NCBI GenBank assembly: GCA_903863255.1
Contig: CAIPBJ010000034.1
Coordinates: forward strand, 61,087 to 125,086
DNA: 64,000 nt
Reading direction: 5' to 3'
Source of the DNA: an uncultured Methylophilaceae bacterium
GTDB lineage: Bacteria; Pseudomonadota; Gammaproteobacteria; Burkholderiales; Methylophilaceae
Positions 63,948 through 64,000 of this stretch are shown here, one piece after another; position 1 is the first letter of the stretch, and every line of letters starts with the position of its first letter. A model generated the notes under the pieces. The model searched no databases. It saw nothing but the letters and a program-made list of their open reading frames with translations, and had not been told where the DNA came from. A program made the position numbers and the translations under genes.

Positions 63948-64000
63948 GACATTTTTAGCTAATTTAGACTATCTGGTTGGGCTTACCTTTTGCCCACAGA

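Larger units (their letters stand above)
63877..64000. other. tRNA-Lys downstream flank
   Basis: Contains the terminator hairpin, two copies of TTTCCGCAAATA and about 50 bp up to the window edge. No gene can be supported. On the minus strand one frame is open from the edge to a stop at 63964-63966, only about 11 codons, too short to interpret. Confidence 0.4.

Noticed and set aside
63964..64000. C-terminus of an integrase entering from the right edge
   Set aside because: Only about 11 codons are visible and no diagnostic residue can be read.

Overview
The window reads as chromosome of a moderately AT-rich betaproteobacterium. The evidence is gene order and protein character: tkt-gap-pgk-pyk followed by purC; dciA/M23 peptidase/secA; pilD-coaE-zapD-yacG; rplU-rpmA-obgE-proB; murJ-ribF-ileS-lspA; tgt-yajC-secD-secF; pssA-leuA; ccsA-like/ffh. 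These are housekeeping blocks typical of Burkholderiales/Nitrosomonadales. I cannot name a genus. No CRISPR array, insertion sequence or rRNA was seen. The only tRNA is tRNA-Lys near the right edge.

Layout. 1-1.5 kb: a GGEEF diguanylate cyclase and a 396-bp spacer with repeats in front of tkt. 1.5-12.1 kb: central carbon and pyrophosphate metabolism (tkt, gap, pgk, pyk, purC, beta-carbonic anhydrase, soluble pyrophosphatase, K+-independent H+-pyrophosphatase). No fructose-bisphosphate aldolase gene lies between pyk and purC. 12.4-20.8 kb: dciA, an M23 peptidase, secA, a DUF1289 gene, argJ, a DUF815 ATPase, a Nudix/TMP-synthase fusion and a putative copper-handling pair. 20.8-24.8 kb: yacG, zapD, coaE, pilD, an unknown acidic protein and ispB. 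24.8-35.9 kb: rplU-rpmA-obgE-proB, purE-purK, rpsT, murJ-ribF-ileS-lspA. 35.9-41.6 kb: a YuiH-type molybdoenzyme, an unknown exported protein and two overlapping c-di-GMP genes (PAS/PAS/GAF/PAS-GGDEF-EAL and HD-GYP). 41.7-48.5 kb: clpB with a sigma32-like promoter, YjbQ, a GST, clpA and clpS. 48.5-54.4 kb: a CNNM/CorC-type protein, secF, secD, yajC, tgt. 54.5-57.1 kb: a large soluble double-Cache/CheW protein. 57.3-63.9 kb: pssA, a leucine-rich leader peptide, leuA, a YedA-type exporter, a HAD phosphatase, a CcsA-domain protein, ffh and tRNA-Lys.

How it fits together. Carbon and PPi genes are concentrated on the left, and three c-di-GMP enzymes plus a CheW-fused sensor provide signalling. Export (secA, secDF-yajC, ffh, lspA) and proteolysis (clpA/S, clpB) genes are scattered among biosynthetic genes. 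The least routine items are: an apparent leucine-codon leader in front of leuA; the membrane-less double-Cache/CheW protein; a palindrome plus repeats in front of tkt; and tandem 12-mers just downstream of tRNA-Lys that could mark an integration site. I did not find a clearly new multi-gene system. All function calls come from reading the sequence, not from searches.
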